Source: Nitrospira sp. (GTDB lineage Bacteria; Nitrospirota; Nitrospiria; Nitrospirales; Nitrospiraceae). Taken from it: a DNA stretch of 5,918 bases. The notes below the pieces were generated by a model. It was not told the origin of the DNA, ran no database searches, and saw nothing but the letters and a program-made list of their open reading frames with translations. The stretch is taken from contig JABMDE010000033.1 of NCBI GenBank assembly GCA_015904055.1, forward strand, positions 18,990-24,907. The letters run 5' to 3'. The translations under genes and the position numbers were made by a program. Below, in pieces: positions 5,828-5,918 of the stretch; positions within the stretch are counted from its first letter, which is position 1; the number at the start of each line of letters is the position of its first letter.

Positions 5828-5918
5828 TGGCGGAGAGGGAGGGATTTGAACCCTCGGTAGAGATTTTGTCCCTACGACGGTTTAGCAAACCGTTGCCTTC
5901 GGCCACTCGGCCACCTCT
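5828..5918 (-). tRNA. tRNA-Ser (anticodon GCT), missing about two 5' bases at the window edge
   Basis: This reads AGC/AGU serine codons. On the minus strand the anticodon arm is ACGGT-TTGCTAA-ACCGT, giving anticodon GCT. The long variable arm typical of serine tRNAs is present: GTAGGGA pairs with TCTCTAC with one G-T pair and a CAAAA loop. The T arm is GAGGG-TTCAAAT-CCCTC (5839-5855). The 3' acceptor strand CCTCTCC, discriminator G and an encoded CCA (5830-5828) are visible. The 5' acceptor strand should be GGAGAGG, but only AGAGG falls inside the window. Confidence 0.96.

Overview
This is a chromosomal stretch of a moderately GC-rich Gram-negative bacterium. Gene style, the secreted FKBP with an FKBP_N domain, and the CGTGAAA-type repeats remind me of Nitrospira (Nitrospirota), but that is an impression from memory and not a database result. 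No phage, insertion sequence or CRISPR array is visible.

The plus-strand half (1-2599) holds the last four genes of a tightly packed run: the 3' end of a gene that looks like the DUF6754 membrane family, a six-helix membrane protein, a protein with a large domain held between two terminal membrane anchors, and a roughly seven-helix membrane protein. None has an assigned function. Junctions are a 4-nt ATGA overlap, a 107-nt gap and a 15-nt gap. The 107-nt gap is almost filled by a long imperfect palindrome built of CGTGAAA words. This set looks like one membrane complex of unknown role and is the most interesting part of the window.

The convergent gap (2600-2844) has no convincing gene but holds a strong 10-bp hairpin and a weaker one.

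The minus-strand half (5918 to 2845) reads, in transcription order: tRNA-Ser(GCT), cut by the window edge by about two bases; a secreted FkpA/Mip-like FKBP peptidyl-prolyl isomerase; an MFS transporter resembling the anion:cation symporter (ACS) family; and a cytoplasmic cyclophilin. A strong hairpin lies directly after the FKBP gene. The MFS stop codon lies inside a second copy of the CGTGAAA repeat. The two isomerases belong to unrelated folds and, by their N-termini, act in different compartments, so their proximity to each other and to the transporter need not mean shared function.
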